Source of the DNA: Akkermansia muciniphila
GTDB lineage: Bacteria; Verrucomicrobiota; Verrucomicrobiia; Verrucomicrobiales; Akkermansiaceae
Assembly: GCF_018709685.1 (NCBI RefSeq)
Contig: NZ_JABDHQ010000014.1
Coordinates: 1-61,852 of the forward strand
Direction of reading: 5' to 3'
DNA length: 61,852 nucleotides
The notes under the pieces are model-generated. The model searched no databases and was not told the DNA's origin. It saw nothing but the letters and a program-made list of their open reading frames with translations. Positions 41,896 to 51,601 of this stretch are shown here, piece after piece. Position 1 is the stretch's first letter; each line of letters opens with the position of its first letter. The translations under genes and the position numbers were made by a program.

Positions 41896-42873
41896 TCAGC
41901 TCCTGACGGGTTCCCCGGCTGCTTCCTCCCTGGTGCTCCACGCCGGGAGCCACTGAACGTCCCGGAGGCGGTAGCCGCGCTTCACCAGTTCCCGGTGCAG
42001 GCCGGGGAGGTGGGCCGCCCCGTAGAAAATGCCTATTTTGTGCACGTCCCCGCCGCCCCACTGGTCAAACACTTCCATGCACTTGGCATTCCGCCCTTCC
42101 AGAATCACGGTATTCTCCAGGTCATCCGGGGCATTGGCAAAAATGCGCATCAGTTCATTTTTCAGCCCCTTTTTATTTCCGGAAAGCAAATCCAGCATCA
42201 TGCCGAATTGGTTAGGCTGGTAGGCGCCGGGCTTCTCCACCAGGGAAGACAAAAAGGATTTAAACATCAGCCCGGCAAAGCTTTCCCCCCTCCTGGCCTG
42301 CGCCAGCCGGAATTCCTCCAGCGTCATGTCCGCATGGACAAAACGGGGCGCGGAATAGTCAATGCCCTGGTACTGGGTCTGCAAGCCCACCGCGTCACTC
42401 AATTTTTGATAGGCGCTGCCCAGCAATCCCAGCAGGAAGGATTTTTCCTCCTCAGCGCTTTTTCTCCTCCATTCCACAATCCGGTTCCATTCACGCGCCT
42501 CTTCCAGCGTCAGGCCGCCCAGCGGCTTGCTGCGGTCCAGCTTGCTGCGCAGTTCCTGTTCCCGCTGGAGCCCCTCCCCGCCGATCATTTCAAACAGCAC
42601 CACATCATACCCACTGAACAGCTTGTTCAGGCGCGCATAGTAGGCCGCCTCCGCCACATGGATGGCTCCGATGAGCGCCACTTCCCTGCCTTCCCCATTC
42701 ACATAGGAAGCTACGGGCGTGGACAGGCTCTGCCGGTCGCGGGAGGATGTTTCCAGAAGCATGTACTTTCCGGGGTACGCTCCCTGCTCCTCTTTCTCCG
42801 CAACGGGGGAGTGCGCCGCAGGCACGGGAGAGCACCACAGAAAAACAGCCGGAAGGCAACACAGCATCTTCAT
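41896..42873 (-). CDS. TraB/GumN family protein
   Basis: 325 aa of the TraB/PrgY/GumN superfamily, proposed metal-dependent peptidases of the Tiki fold. The N-terminus carries a signal peptide (LCCLPAVFLWCSPVPAAHS), so it is exported. Family motifs are EVALIGAIHVAEAAYYARLN (about 65-84), VVLFEMIGGEG, the ILEGRNAKC segment and the final IFYGAAHLPGLHREL, where the two GxxH motifs hold the candidate metal ligands. No substrate is known. A single leftward gene between GH97 and pgk. Confidence 0.86.
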   Translation of the reverse strand: MKMLCCLPAVFLWCSPVPAAHSPVAEKEEQGAYPGKYMLLETSSRDRQSLSTPVASYVNGEGREVALIGAIHVAEAAYYARLNKLFSGYDVVLFEMIGGEGLQREQELRSKLDRSKPLGGLTLEEAREWNRIVEWRRKSAEEEKSFLLGLLGSAYQKLSDAVGLQTQYQGIDYSAPRFVHADMTLEEFRLAQARRGESFAGLMFKSFLSSLVEKPGAYQPNQFGMMLDLLSGNKKGLKNELMRIFANAPDDLENTVILEGRNAKCMEVFDQWGGGDVHKIGIFYGAAHLPGLHRELVKRGYRLRDVQWLPAWSTREEAAGEPVRS

Positions 42874-42954
42874 ACATGTTCAGCCTAGCCGGAGCCGCCC
42901 GCAGAGCAAGCCCAAAAAGGGACTGCCGCACCTTTCCCCCCGGCAGCCGGAAGG

Positions 42955-42991
42955 CAAAAATTCCCCGCACCCGGAAACGGGAACGGGGAAT
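42955..42991 (-). terminator. intrinsic terminator of pgk
   Basis: Imperfect 14 bp stem (ATTCCCCGCACCCG at 42960-42973, partner at 42978-42991, two mismatches) with a GAAA loop and five T residues following on the minus strand; 54 nt behind the pgk stop. Confidence 0.75.
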
Positions 42992-43045
42992 GAAGGGATT
43001 GATTCAAGGCTGCCGGGCGGAAAAACGCCCCGGAGCCGTGAACGG

Positions 43046-44263
43046 CTACTTCTGGCAGCAGCAGCCGCACTTGTCCGTCAGGGCGCCCACGCCAGGGAGC
43101 ACCTTGCCTTCCAGCAGTTCCAGGGAGGCGCCGCCGCCCGTGGAACAGAAGGAAAGCTTGTCCTGGACCTTGAATTTCTTGGCCGCCGTCACGGAGTCGC
43201 CGCCGCCTACGATGGAGATGGCGGAGGAATCCGCCAGGGCTTCCGCGATTTCCTTGGTGCCCTTGGCGAAGCAGTCCATTTCAAACACGCCCATCGGGCC
43301 GTTCCACAGAACGGTCTTGGCGCCCTTGATGATGGCAGAGAATTCTTCAATGGCCTTGTCGCCAATGTCAATGGCCATGCCGCCTTCCGGCACCTTGCCG
43401 CCTTCCGCGAAGGGAGCCGTGCAGAAGGTTTCCGCGCCGTCTTCAAACTTCATGGCTACGCGCACGTCAGCCGGAAGCAGGAACTTCACGCCCTTGGCCT
43501 TGGCTTCCGCCAGGATTTCACGGGCCAGGTCCAGCTTGTCGCCTTCAATCTTGGAAGCGCCCAGGTCGTACCCTTCAGCCGCCAGGAACGTGTTGGCCAT
43601 GGCTCCGCCGATGAGGAAGGTATCAGCCTTTTCCATCAGCTTGGAAAGCACTTCAATCTTGTCTGACACCTTGGCGCCGCCCATGATGACCACGAAGGGT
43701 TTTTCCGGGTGTTCCAGCTTGCCTTCCAGGTATTCCAGTTCGCGTTCGATCAGGAAGCCCATGGCGCTCTTTTCCGCAAAATGCGTCACGCCTTCCGTGG
43801 AAGCGTGGGCGCGGTGCGCGGTGCCGAACGCATCATTCACGAACAGCGTGGCGTTGCCCAGGAGAGCTTTGGCGAATTCCGGATCGTTTTTCTTTTCACC
43901 GGGGTAGAAGCGGACGTTTTCCAGCAGGACCACGTCACCGTCCTTCATGGCGGCGCGGGCGGCTTCCGCTTCCGGGCCGATGGCGGCGGGAACGAATTTC
44001 ACTTCCTTGCCGAGCAGTTCGGAAAGGCGGGCCGCAACGGGCTTCAGGGAGAAAGCGGCATCAGGTTCGTTTTTGGGACGGCCCAGATGGGAGGTCAGGA
44101 CAACGCGTGCGCCCTGGTCCAGCAGGAACTTGATGGTGGGAAGAGCCGCCACGATGCGGGCGTCATTGGTGATTTCCCCATCCTTGAGGGGAACGTTGAA
44201 GTCAACGCGCATCAGGACTTCCTTGCCCTTGGCATCAAGGTCACGTACAGTAAGTTTAGCCAT
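43046..44263 (-). CDS. pgk: phosphoglycerate kinase with Cys-rich C-terminal tail
   Basis: Transfers phosphate from 1,3-bisphosphoglycerate to ADP in glycolysis. 405 aa. RVDFNVPLKDGEITNDARI (N-domain substrate site), LTSHLGRPKNE, FVNDAFGTAHRAHASTEGV, VIMGGAKVSDKIEVL, and the nucleotide site KTVLWNGPMGVFE and VGGGDSVTAAKK are all present. After the normal PGK end GVGALTDK come the extra residues CGCCCQK, four Cys in seven positions. Codons in the tail (TGC GGC TGC TGC TGC) are clear in the sequence. It lies 168 nt behind gap; an intrinsic terminator sits between the two, only 27 nt before the pgk start, so pgk may depend on read-through. Confidence 0.96.
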   Translation of the reverse strand: MAKLTVRDLDAKGKEVLMRVDFNVPLKDGEITNDARIVAALPTIKFLLDQGARVVLTSHLGRPKNEPDAAFSLKPVAARLSELLGKEVKFVPAAIGPEAEAARAAMKDGDVVLLENVRFYPGEKKNDPEFAKALLGNATLFVNDAFGTAHRAHASTEGVTHFAEKSAMGFLIERELEYLEGKLEHPEKPFVVIMGGAKVSDKIEVLSKLMEKADTFLIGGAMANTFLAAEGYDLGASKIEGDKLDLAREILAEAKAKGVKFLLPADVRVAMKFEDGAETFCTAPFAEGGKVPEGGMAIDIGDKAIEEFSAIIKGAKTVLWNGPMGVFEMDCFAKGTKEIAEALADSSAISIVGGGDSVTAAKKFKVQDKLSFCSTGGGASLELLEGKVLPGVGALTDKCGCCCQK

Positions 44264-44290
44264 ATCGGTCTATTTTGTTTGGTTCAATGG

Positions 44291-44321
44291 AATAAAAAAG
44301 GGAGGGCATTTCTGCCCTCCC
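44291..44321 (-). terminator. intrinsic terminator between gap and pgk
   Basis: Perfect 9 bp stem (GGGAGGGCA at 44300-44308, TGCCCTCCC at 44313-44321), TTTC loop, then TTTTTT on the minus strand. It ends 27 nt upstream of the pgk start codon. Confidence 0.88.
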
Positions 44322-44348
44322 GGATAAATCCCCGGCCGCCTGGACAAA

Positions 44349-44366
44349 TCCGGTTCATGAACCGGA
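44349..44366. promoter_or_regulatory. 18 bp perfect palindrome between gap and pgk
   Basis: TCCGGTTCATGAACCGGA is fully self-complementary. It lies between the gap stop and the terminator, so in RNA it forms a second hairpin, and in DNA it could be an operator. Function unknown. Confidence 0.45.
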
Positions 44367-44431
44367 GGGTTGGTGCAGGCAACCGGCAAGACTTGTCGTG
44401 CAACTGAAGAGCAAGCGTTGTTCCGGAGAAC

Positions 44432-45484
<1,053 letters not shown>

Positions 45485-45677
45485 TTATTAGTCCAGGGCT
45501 TATTTAAGCACCATGGACGCCGTAAGTTTAAAAACGATTCAACCAGCCGTCAACACTATTGTTCCCCCATCATGGCAGTATGTGCCCGCACCCATGCAGG
45601 CACGGGAGCCTCTCCGGGCGTACAATGCTCCCCCATGGAAGTCAAATGCTTGCGGAAGCGCCCCTCCGCCGGGACGG

Positions 45678-46271
45678 TCAGTTCATGGAACGCAGGGCGG
45701 CGCGGATCAGCTCGTCCGCATCCGCGTCCGGATGGTCCTTCAAATGGGCGGCAATCGCCTTGCGGGACTCCACCTGCTTGAACCCCAGGGCAATCAGCGC
45801 CAGCTCCGCGTCCCCGGCAGCCTGGGAGGTGGCCCCCTGGGCCTGGGCCTCCCACGTGGCGGCCAGCCCTACCTTGTCCTTCAGTTCCAGAACGATGCGC
45901 TCCGCCGTTTTCTTCCCCACGCCCTTGGCCCGGGCAATGCCGGAGACGTCCCCGCTGACGACCGCCTGCTTGAACTGCTCCACGGACAGGGAGCCCAGGA
46001 TGGCGATGGCCGTGGCCGGGCCGATGCCTGAAACGCGGTCAATCAGCAGCAGGAAAATATCCCGCTCCGCATCCGTGGCGAAGCCGTACAGCACCTGCAT
46101 GTTCTCGCGGACATGCAGGTAGGTTTTCAGCGTCAGCTCCCTGCCGGGCAGAGGATTCAGCCTGTCAAAGGTGGACAGGGGCACAATCACCTCATACCCC
46201 ACGCCGTGAACATCCAGAATCAGCCGCTGGGGGTAGGATTCCGCCACCGTGCCGCGCAGAAAAGCTATCAT
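45678..46271 (-). CDS. ruvA: Holliday junction DNA helicase subunit RuvA
   Basis: Binds Holliday junctions and loads RuvB for branch migration. 197 aa from MIAFLRGTVAE. Domain I is the OB fold (LDVHGVGYEVIVPLSTFDRL), domain II has two HhH motifs (LIDRVSGIGPATAIAILGSL and IARAKGVGKKTAERIVLELKDKVG), and domain III (residues 145-197) is the RuvB-contacting three-helix bundle (LALIALGFKQVESRKAI). ruvB and ruvC are not in the window. In-frame ATGs at 46277 and 46289 add only two to six residues. Confidence 0.95.
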   Translation of the reverse strand: MIAFLRGTVAESYPQRLILDVHGVGYEVIVPLSTFDRLNPLPGRELTLKTYLHVRENMQVLYGFATDAERDIFLLLIDRVSGIGPATAIAILGSLSVEQFKQAVVSGDVSGIARAKGVGKKTAERIVLELKDKVGLAATWEAQAQGATSQAAGDAELALIALGFKQVESRKAIAAHLKDHPDADADELIRAALRSMN

Positions 46272-46338
46272 GCCCATAACGTGACACAATCCCGCCCGCG
46301 CTCAAGCCAAAAACGCATCTGTCCGGCATCCGCCGCCA

Positions 46339-46872
46339 TCATCTTTTCCGGAGCACGTGCAGCCGGATATGCTCCAGGTCCTCCCGGTTATAAAAACAGC
46401 GCACGCGGAATCCGCGGGTAGTCTTCATCCGGCACCTGTATTCCCGCAGCAGGCCCTTTTTCACGAGCCTGTAAATATAACTCCGCACCACTCCCAGCAT
46501 GCTGACGGCCGTAGCCATGTCCACATGGCACGGAGGAACGCGGCGGCGCACAGGCTCCCGCCTGGCGAGAATACGGTCCACATCCAGCCTGCGCCAGTAT
46601 AGCGCCAGGGACCCCGTGCCCTTCCGGACCACGCGGAAACGGGCGCCGTGGCGGTGCAGGTACTGGCGCGCGGCGGATGCGCTGCAGCAGAGCTGTGACG
46701 CAATGGCGGAAGTTTCCACAAACGCGCCGCCGCATTCCGCGTAGGGCAGTCCGGATTTGGGATTCGTTCCCTTGCGGCGCGTTTTCACATGCGCCGGGAA
46801 GCTCAGTTTGGGGTTGTTAATGTATTCGCGGCCTCCTACTCCGATGAATGTTTTCTTAAAATGGTATATCAT
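46339..46872 (-). CDS. double helix-turn-helix DNA-binding protein
   Basis: 177 aa, strongly basic. Two HTH-like segments are visible: residues about 53-76 (ETSAIASQLCCSASAARQYL) and 118-146 (DMATAVSMLGVVRSYIYRLV, then a LLREYR wing and the FYNREDLEHIRLHVL end), the second resembling MerR/excisionase-type winged HTH. No catalytic or ligand domain, so it may be a pure regulator. It is preceded by an AT-rich region with a perfect palindrome 64 nt upstream of the start, which may be its operator. Not assigned to a named family; its function is unknown. Confidence 0.65.
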   Translation of the reverse strand: MIYHFKKTFIGVGGREYINNPKLSFPAHVKTRRKGTNPKSGLPYAECGGAFVETSAIASQLCCSASAARQYLHRHGARFRVVRKGTGSLALYWRRLDVDRILARREPVRRRVPPCHVDMATAVSMLGVVRSYIYRLVKKGLLREYRCRMKTTRGFRVRCFYNREDLEHIRLHVLRKR

Positions 46873-46935
46873 GGTTTATGGGATTTCACATTGGAAATAC
46901 AAAGCTCCACGCAGACAGTCCGCATGAAACTCTAA

Positions 46936-46959
46936 CATTTTTGGAAGATTCCAAAAATG
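46936..46959. promoter_or_regulatory. perfect 11+11 bp inverted repeat upstream of the HTH gene
   Basis: Arms CATTTTTGGAA (46936-46946) and its complement (46949-46959) with a 2 nt centre, 64 nt upstream of the HTH start codon. The length and symmetry fit a homodimeric regulator site; autoregulation is an inference. Confidence 0.5.
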
Positions 46960-47401
46960 CATTGAGCGCACGAATGTTCAACATTTTTCTTTGTTTTTCT
47001 GTTTTTCACATTCATACTGAACTCATTTCATCGCAATATATGCCCGGAAGCCGGATGATCCAACCACTTGAAAAGGGCCTACGCCTCTGGCGGAAAGCAT
47101 ATGGCCGTCAACTCTTTCCGCTCGGCAACCCGTTCATTCCGGTGAATGCGGAGCCCCCAGGCACGGAAAAATTCTTTCCACCGGCGTTTCACTGACGCCG
47201 TCCAGTTACATGGGAAATTTTTTTCCAGCTATGATTTTACCATATCCCGCCTGCCATGCACGGTCCATTTCACGGCAGGGTGCGGAAAAACCCATGAAAA
47301 ACAGCCTCCCCCCCACCAGCCCTCTACACGCAGGGGCTTTTCCGCCCACGCCCACGCCGCATTTTTCCAGAAGTTCAACAGGATTTTCCGGAATCAGGGC
47401 A

Positions 47402-47434
47402 ATAAAAAACCCGGCTTCCTTACGGGAAACCGGG
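47402..47434 (-). terminator. intrinsic terminator of the Wza-like gene
   Basis: 10 bp stem with one mismatch (CCCGGCTTCC at 47410-47419, GGAAACCGGG at 47425-47434) followed on the minus strand by six T residues; 14 nt past the gene's stop. Confidence 0.85.
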
Positions 47435-47448
47435 CCTGGAAAAATGAT

Positions 47449-48054
47449 TCAGGGCAGGAGTTTGGCGGGCCGTCCTTCAAAAATCCCGCGCTGGGGAACG
47501 AAAATACGGTCATTGGGCTGGATGGGGATACCCCTGTCCCGGATGGAGAAGTAGTCATACGTCACGGTTTTTCCCCCGCGCGTCACCTGAATGTAGCGGG
47601 AGCCGAAGTCCGTAATGTCCCCCGCGCCTACAATCGCTTCCAGCAAAGTCATGCCGCGCCGCCACAGAACGTTTTTCTTCATGGCCACGCCACCGCTCAC
47701 CAGCACGATGTGCTCCGTCAGGTGCATGTCGGAACTCTGCACTTTCACCAAGAAAGTGGGGGCCGTATACAATTCCGCCTTTTTATAGGCAGCCATCAGC
47801 ATGTCTTCTATCTGGCGGGCCGTCTTGCCCACCACGCGCAACACATCCTGCCCCGCCGGAAGCTGGGGCATGCGTATCGTCCCGTTGCCGTCCAGCAGAT
47901 ACTGTCCGGAGATGGCGGTAGCGTCATCATTGGGAATGCCGCGCACCTGGATTTCAATGGTCCCGTGCGCAGGCACGGCATCCGGAGACTGGGCGGAGGC
48001 CAGCCCCGCCGCACCCAGCAGGAGACAGAGGATGGAACAGATAATTTTTTTCAT
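47449..48054 (-). CDS. polysaccharide export protein, Wza-like
   Basis: 201 aa with a signal peptide (MKKIICSILCLLLGAAGLASA). It holds a Poly_export domain (GQYLLDGNGTIRMPQL, GKTARQIEDMLMAAYKK, LVKVQSSDMHL) followed by one SLBB-like segment (VSGGVAMKKNVLWRRGMTLL ... RDRGIPIQPNDRIFVPQ). Wza-type proteins form the outer-membrane export channel, but this one is half the usual length and lacks the lipobox Cys and the C-terminal amphipathic helix, so it may be a periplasmic auxiliary or work with the beta-barrel protein encoded in the same cluster. It starts 12 nt after the Wzc-like gene ends: same operon. Confidence 0.85.
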   Translation of the reverse strand: MKKIICSILCLLLGAAGLASAQSPDAVPAHGTIEIQVRGIPNDDATAISGQYLLDGNGTIRMPQLPAGQDVLRVVGKTARQIEDMLMAAYKKAELYTAPTFLVKVQSSDMHLTEHIVLVSGGVAMKKNVLWRRGMTLLEAIVGAGDITDFGSRYIQVTRGGKTVTYDYFSIRDRGIPIQPNDRIFVPQRGIFEGRPAKLLP

Positions 48055-48066
48055 GGAGCGATGGAG

Positions 48067-50274
48067 TTAGTACAAATCTTCACTATCATGGGACTGGTTG
48101 GCGGCCAGCTCCTTGGCCTTGCCGGAACGTTCCGCCTTCTTCATGGAAGAGGCGTCCACGTTCCCGCCGGAGGAACCGCCATCCGCGGAATAATAGGAAT
48201 AGTAAGTAGTGTAGTATTGATACTGATGATCGGACGTAATGTCCACATTATTCATCACCACCCCGGCCAGGTTGCCGCCTACGGACTCAATCACCTGCTT
48301 CTGCCTCAGCAGGGCTTTCAACGGCAGCTTGCGCGGCTGCACCACCATGAGGGTCATGTCCACCTCGCTTACGATGACGGCGGAGTCACTGACGCCCAGG
48401 ATGGGCGGGGAGTCCACCAGTACCATGTCAAAGCGCTGTTTCACTTCCTGGAGAAGCTCGCTGAATTTGCGGGAGTTCAGCGTTCCGGACGGGTCAAAGG
48501 GCGTGGGGCCCGCAGGCATCACATACAGGTTCTCAATGGGCGTCTGGAAAATCACTTCCTCCAGCGGGTAGTCTTCCAGCAGGTAGGAGGTCAGCCCCAC
48601 TTCATTATCTAGTTCATAGTACCGGTGAAGTTTTGAGCGGCGCAGGTCCGCGTCAATCATCAGGGTGGCATACCCGCCCTGCGCGCAGATGTAGGCCAGG
48701 TTGCACAGGGTGGTGGTCTTGCCTTCCCCGGCGCTGCCGGAAACGAACGTCAGGGAAATTTCCTCCAGTCCCTTCTTATTGAATTCTATGTTTGTCCGCA
48801 GGATCCGGTAGGCTTCCGCATCCGGCCCCATCACGTCGGAAGAATGGAGAATGGGAACATTCTTGGGAATGATGCCCAGCACGGGAACCTGAAGAGCCCG
48901 TTCCACATCCTCCATGGTCTTGACGGACGTGTCCATGAATTCCAGAAAGAGGGCCAGGCCGATGCCCAGCAGCAGCCCTACGCTCGCGCCCACCGCCAGA
49001 TTGATGGTGATGCTCGGCTTATAGGCCACGGCGGGATATTCCGGCAGATCATACATTTCAACCGCATCACGGGGAACGCGCATCCGGGCAATTTCATCCG
49101 TATACCGGGAAGACAGGTCCTTGAGCTGGTCCAGGGCGGCGTCATAATCACGGCTGGCCTGCTCATACATGGGCACTTTCAAAACATGATCCTGAAGGGC
49201 TTTTTCCTTAAGCGCCACGGTTTCCTCCCAGTGCTTCCGGCTTGCGGAAACCATTTCCAGCTTGCTTTTAAGCGAAGAGCGCAGCCCGATCAGCTCCTTG
49301 TTCAGTTTCTCGGACAGAATTCTTTCCGTTTCCACCAGCGCCAGCATCTTGGGGTGCCTGGGACCGATGTTCTGGGCTTTCAGGTTTTCCTTCTCCTTGA
49401 GCTTTTCGGAAAATTCCGCATAGGTTTCACGCAGAGCCTTGGCGCCCACGGATTCGGCATTCAGCAGGTCGGAGCTGATCACGTAATCCAGCAGCTTGTC
49501 ATCAGGCAGGCGCTGCAACTCCTGTACGTAGGAAGCCAGTTCCTTTTCATCCTTTTCAAAGGCCATGGCCTGGGATTTGGCGTTCCGGAAGTCTTCCTCT
49601 TCCATCCCGGCCGTCAATGTGTTCCGGTTTTCACCGTTCCTCCAGGTAGTGGGCAGGTAGGAGCTCTCTGCAATCAGCTTCTTGAGAGCCATCATTTTTT
49701 CATTAACGGTGTCTTCCTGTTCCCGGAGGACGTCCTTCAAACTTTTAATAGCGGTTTCAACCAGACGGTTTTCACGCATTTCACGATCCTGCTTGTAGGC
49801 TTCCGGAACCGTTTTGGCGATGTTCTGCACCAGTTTGGGATCCGGACCGGAGACAATCACATCCACCAGGTCCGTCGCGCGCACGGGAGCCACCTTGATC
49901 ATGTTGGCCAGGTTGGAGGCGGCCTTTTCATCCGTCATTCCCCACTCCGCGGCAAGGTTCAGTTTTTTGGATACTATCTTCAGTACTTCGGTTGAAGTCA
50001 GCACAGAGTACTGCATGGGAATGTAGTTGGCCGTGACGTTGGAGGTGGCGACCACGTCCCCTCCCTGGCCGATTTCCATGACGGGCTTGGGCAGCTTGAT
50101 CTGGAACTGGCACCTCGTCTGGTAAGCCGGGGGCATCAGGAAAGTAACCACCACGGAAATGACCAAAACCAGAAGGAAAACCAGGAAGACCTCCTTCCAG
50201 CGATTTTTTAAAACCTGCAAATAATCAATATTGCGTACAATCCGATCGCCGTTCTGCTGATCCTGGGAATTCAT
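48067..50274 (-). CDS. Wzc-like polysaccharide copolymerase with BY-kinase domain
   Basis: 735 aa inner-membrane protein controlling polymer export. A Wzz-type domain (membrane helix 29-48, then a long periplasmic coiled coil about 160-390 and helix 424-446) is joined to a cytoplasmic tyrosine autokinase: Walker A SGSAGEGKTT (512-521), Walker A' LMIDADLRRSKL (538-549), Walker B-like MVLVDSPPILG, and PLKALLRQKQVI. The tail after 681 is Tyr-rich (QYQYYTTYYSYYS, final residue Tyr, eight Tyr in 55 residues), the usual cluster for autophosphorylation. Upstream of it a terminator follows the barrel gene. No glycosyltransferase or Wzx/Wzy flippase/polymerase is in this cluster. Confidence 0.92.
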   Translation of the reverse strand: MNSQDQQNGDRIVRNIDYLQVLKNRWKEVFLVFLLVLVISVVVTFLMPPAYQTRCQFQIKLPKPVMEIGQGGDVVATSNVTANYIPMQYSVLTSTEVLKIVSKKLNLAAEWGMTDEKAASNLANMIKVAPVRATDLVDVIVSGPDPKLVQNIAKTVPEAYKQDREMRENRLVETAIKSLKDVLREQEDTVNEKMMALKKLIAESSYLPTTWRNGENRNTLTAGMEEEDFRNAKSQAMAFEKDEKELASYVQELQRLPDDKLLDYVISSDLLNAESVGAKALRETYAEFSEKLKEKENLKAQNIGPRHPKMLALVETERILSEKLNKELIGLRSSLKSKLEMVSASRKHWEETVALKEKALQDHVLKVPMYEQASRDYDAALDQLKDLSSRYTDEIARMRVPRDAVEMYDLPEYPAVAYKPSITINLAVGASVGLLLGIGLALFLEFMDTSVKTMEDVERALQVPVLGIIPKNVPILHSSDVMGPDAEAYRILRTNIEFNKKGLEEISLTFVSGSAGEGKTTTLCNLAYICAQGGYATLMIDADLRRSKLHRYYELDNEVGLTSYLLEDYPLEEVIFQTPIENLYVMPAGPTPFDPSGTLNSRKFSELLQEVKQRFDMVLVDSPPILGVSDSAVIVSEVDMTLMVVQPRKLPLKALLRQKQVIESVGGNLAGVVMNNVDITSDHQYQYYTTYYSYYSADGGSSGGNVDASSMKKAERSGKAKELAANQSHDSEDLY

Positions 50275-50296
50275 GAAAGATAGATAGGTAGTAAGA

Positions 50297-50341
50297 TAAA
50301 AACTCCTCTAATTGTGAACGCAAATTCGCAATTAGAGGAGT
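50297..50341 (-). terminator. intrinsic terminator of the barrel gene
   Basis: Perfect 13 bp stem (ACTCCTCTAATTG at 50302-50314 and its complement at 50329-50341), 14 nt loop, then TTTTT on the minus strand. It lies between the barrel gene stop and the Wzc-like gene start, so it may attenuate transcription into wzc. Confidence 0.88.
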
Positions 50342-50366
50342 GTAAGCATTAATCGTCGGTCAAGAC

Positions 50367-51581
50367 TTAGAAGCTGTAATTCATTCCGAAGGAGAACACG
50401 TTACGGTTGTAGGCGGGCATGGGATAGTTGTAGCCGCTGTAGGAGCCGTTGGTGTAGGAATACTGGGCCGTAAGGGCCAGGGCATTGGTCAGCATCAGCT
50501 TGATGCCGGCCGTAGCGTTGAAGGTCAGCGTCGTCGTGTCACTGTTGCCGCTGGAGCTCGGGTTCGTGTAGTCGCTGGAAATCAGGTTCACGCCGGCATC
50601 CAGGCTGACGCGGTGCGTCAGTTTCAGGGTGCTGTTTACACCGAAGCGCCACGTTTCATTGGAGTAGTAGCTGGCGCCGCTGTTGGGGATGTACGTATTC
50701 GTCGCTTCGTTGGAGTAACGGACGAACATGCCGATCATGAAACGATCGCTCATGCGGTGGTTCAAACCGAATTCAGCGGAAGGATACGTCTTGGTGCCGT
50801 AGCCGTCCACATACTTGAACTGGGGGCCTACGCGCAGCGTGGCGGACGTGTTTTCAGCCACGGCGTATTCAGCGCCGGCCATGACGAAGTTGGAGAATTC
50901 ATTGTTGCCGTATTCACGGTGGCAGTAGGAACCGTTCCAGCTCAGGGAGAGAGCCAGGCGTTCCGTCCACTTGTAACGGTTGGTGAAATCCATGCCCACA
51001 TAGTCACGGTTGTCTGTCTTGGCGGAATCCTCCTGATACTCAATCATGGAGAAGTTGGCGCCCAGCGTCGTGGAGTAGCGGGAAGTCCATGCCTTGCTCA
51101 CGGAGCTGGAGACGTACACGTAAATGTAGTCGCCGTCCCGGCGGGAGTTGGCAATGCCATTGGCGTAGTTCGGTTCCGGCTGCCACGCAAAGGACACGCT
51201 GCCGTTGTAGCGGAGGGTCTGGTCAAAGCTGTGGGAAAGATTGGCCGACAGCGTGGAGTTGGAGAGGGATTCGTTCGTGTCCCCCTGAAGATCCTTCAGG
51301 TAGAAAATGCCGCCAAGCTTGGCAGAGAAGGAGTACTGCGTCACGGAGTCGTAATTGGCCAGGGAGGCGCCGATGTCCGTGCTGATGAAAGCGGATTCCT
51401 GCTGGTCGTAGTTGGAGGCGTTGACGTTGTCGTCATAACCGCCGGCCAGGTTGAACGACCATTTCAGAGGAATGGATTCTTCCAGGCCAACCGGCCCTGC
51501 CAGCGTGTACAGGGACTGCCCGTTGGCGTGAACGGCAAGCATGCCGGCAGCCATCAGGGAGAGGTAAAAAAGACTCTTCAT
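50367..51581 (-). CDS. outer-membrane beta-barrel protein of the polysaccharide export cluster
   Basis: 404 aa with a signal peptide (MKSLFYLSLMAAGMLAVHANG). Alternating amphipathic strands run through the sequence (FNLAGGYDDNVNAS at the start, TLRYNGSVSFAWQPEP, LALSLSWNGSYC, FMIGMFVRYSNEA, LALTAQYSYTNGSYS) and the final strand ends FSFGMNYSF, with the C-terminal Phe of BAM substrates. Rich in Ser, Asn, Tyr and Thr. It resembles barrel proteins placed with EPS genes (EpsL/VpsM-like), which could be the outer-membrane exit given the short Wza-like protein. That role is inferred from context. Confidence 0.8.
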   Translation of the reverse strand: MKSLFYLSLMAAGMLAVHANGQSLYTLAGPVGLEESIPLKWSFNLAGGYDDNVNASNYDQQESAFISTDIGASLANYDSVTQYSFSAKLGGIFYLKDLQGDTNESLSNSTLSANLSHSFDQTLRYNGSVSFAWQPEPNYANGIANSRRDGDYIYVYVSSSVSKAWTSRYSTTLGANFSMIEYQEDSAKTDNRDYVGMDFTNRYKWTERLALSLSWNGSYCHREYGNNEFSNFVMAGAEYAVAENTSATLRVGPQFKYVDGYGTKTYPSAEFGLNHRMSDRFMIGMFVRYSNEATNTYIPNSGASYYSNETWRFGVNSTLKLTHRVSLDAGVNLISSDYTNPSSSGNSDTTTLTFNATAGIKLMLTNALALTAQYSYTNGSYSGYNYPMPAYNRNVFSFGMNYSF

Positions 51582-51601
51582 GCGATTGATAAATGATCGG
51601 G

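Larger units (their letters stand above)
46873..47448. other. 576 nt region without supported gene
   Basis: Between the HTH gene start and the Wza-like gene stop. The left half (46873-47060) is markedly AT-rich compared with the surroundings and contains the perfect palindrome listed separately; it probably holds the HTH gene promoter. The right part contains the Wza-like gene's terminator. Open frames here (for example 46878-47195 on the plus strand) have no protein-like features. Confidence 0.55.

Noticed and set aside
46878-47195. Possible 105-codon gene in the gap upstream of the HTH gene
   Set aside because: It runs through the operator-like palindrome, and has no SD or domain-like sequence.
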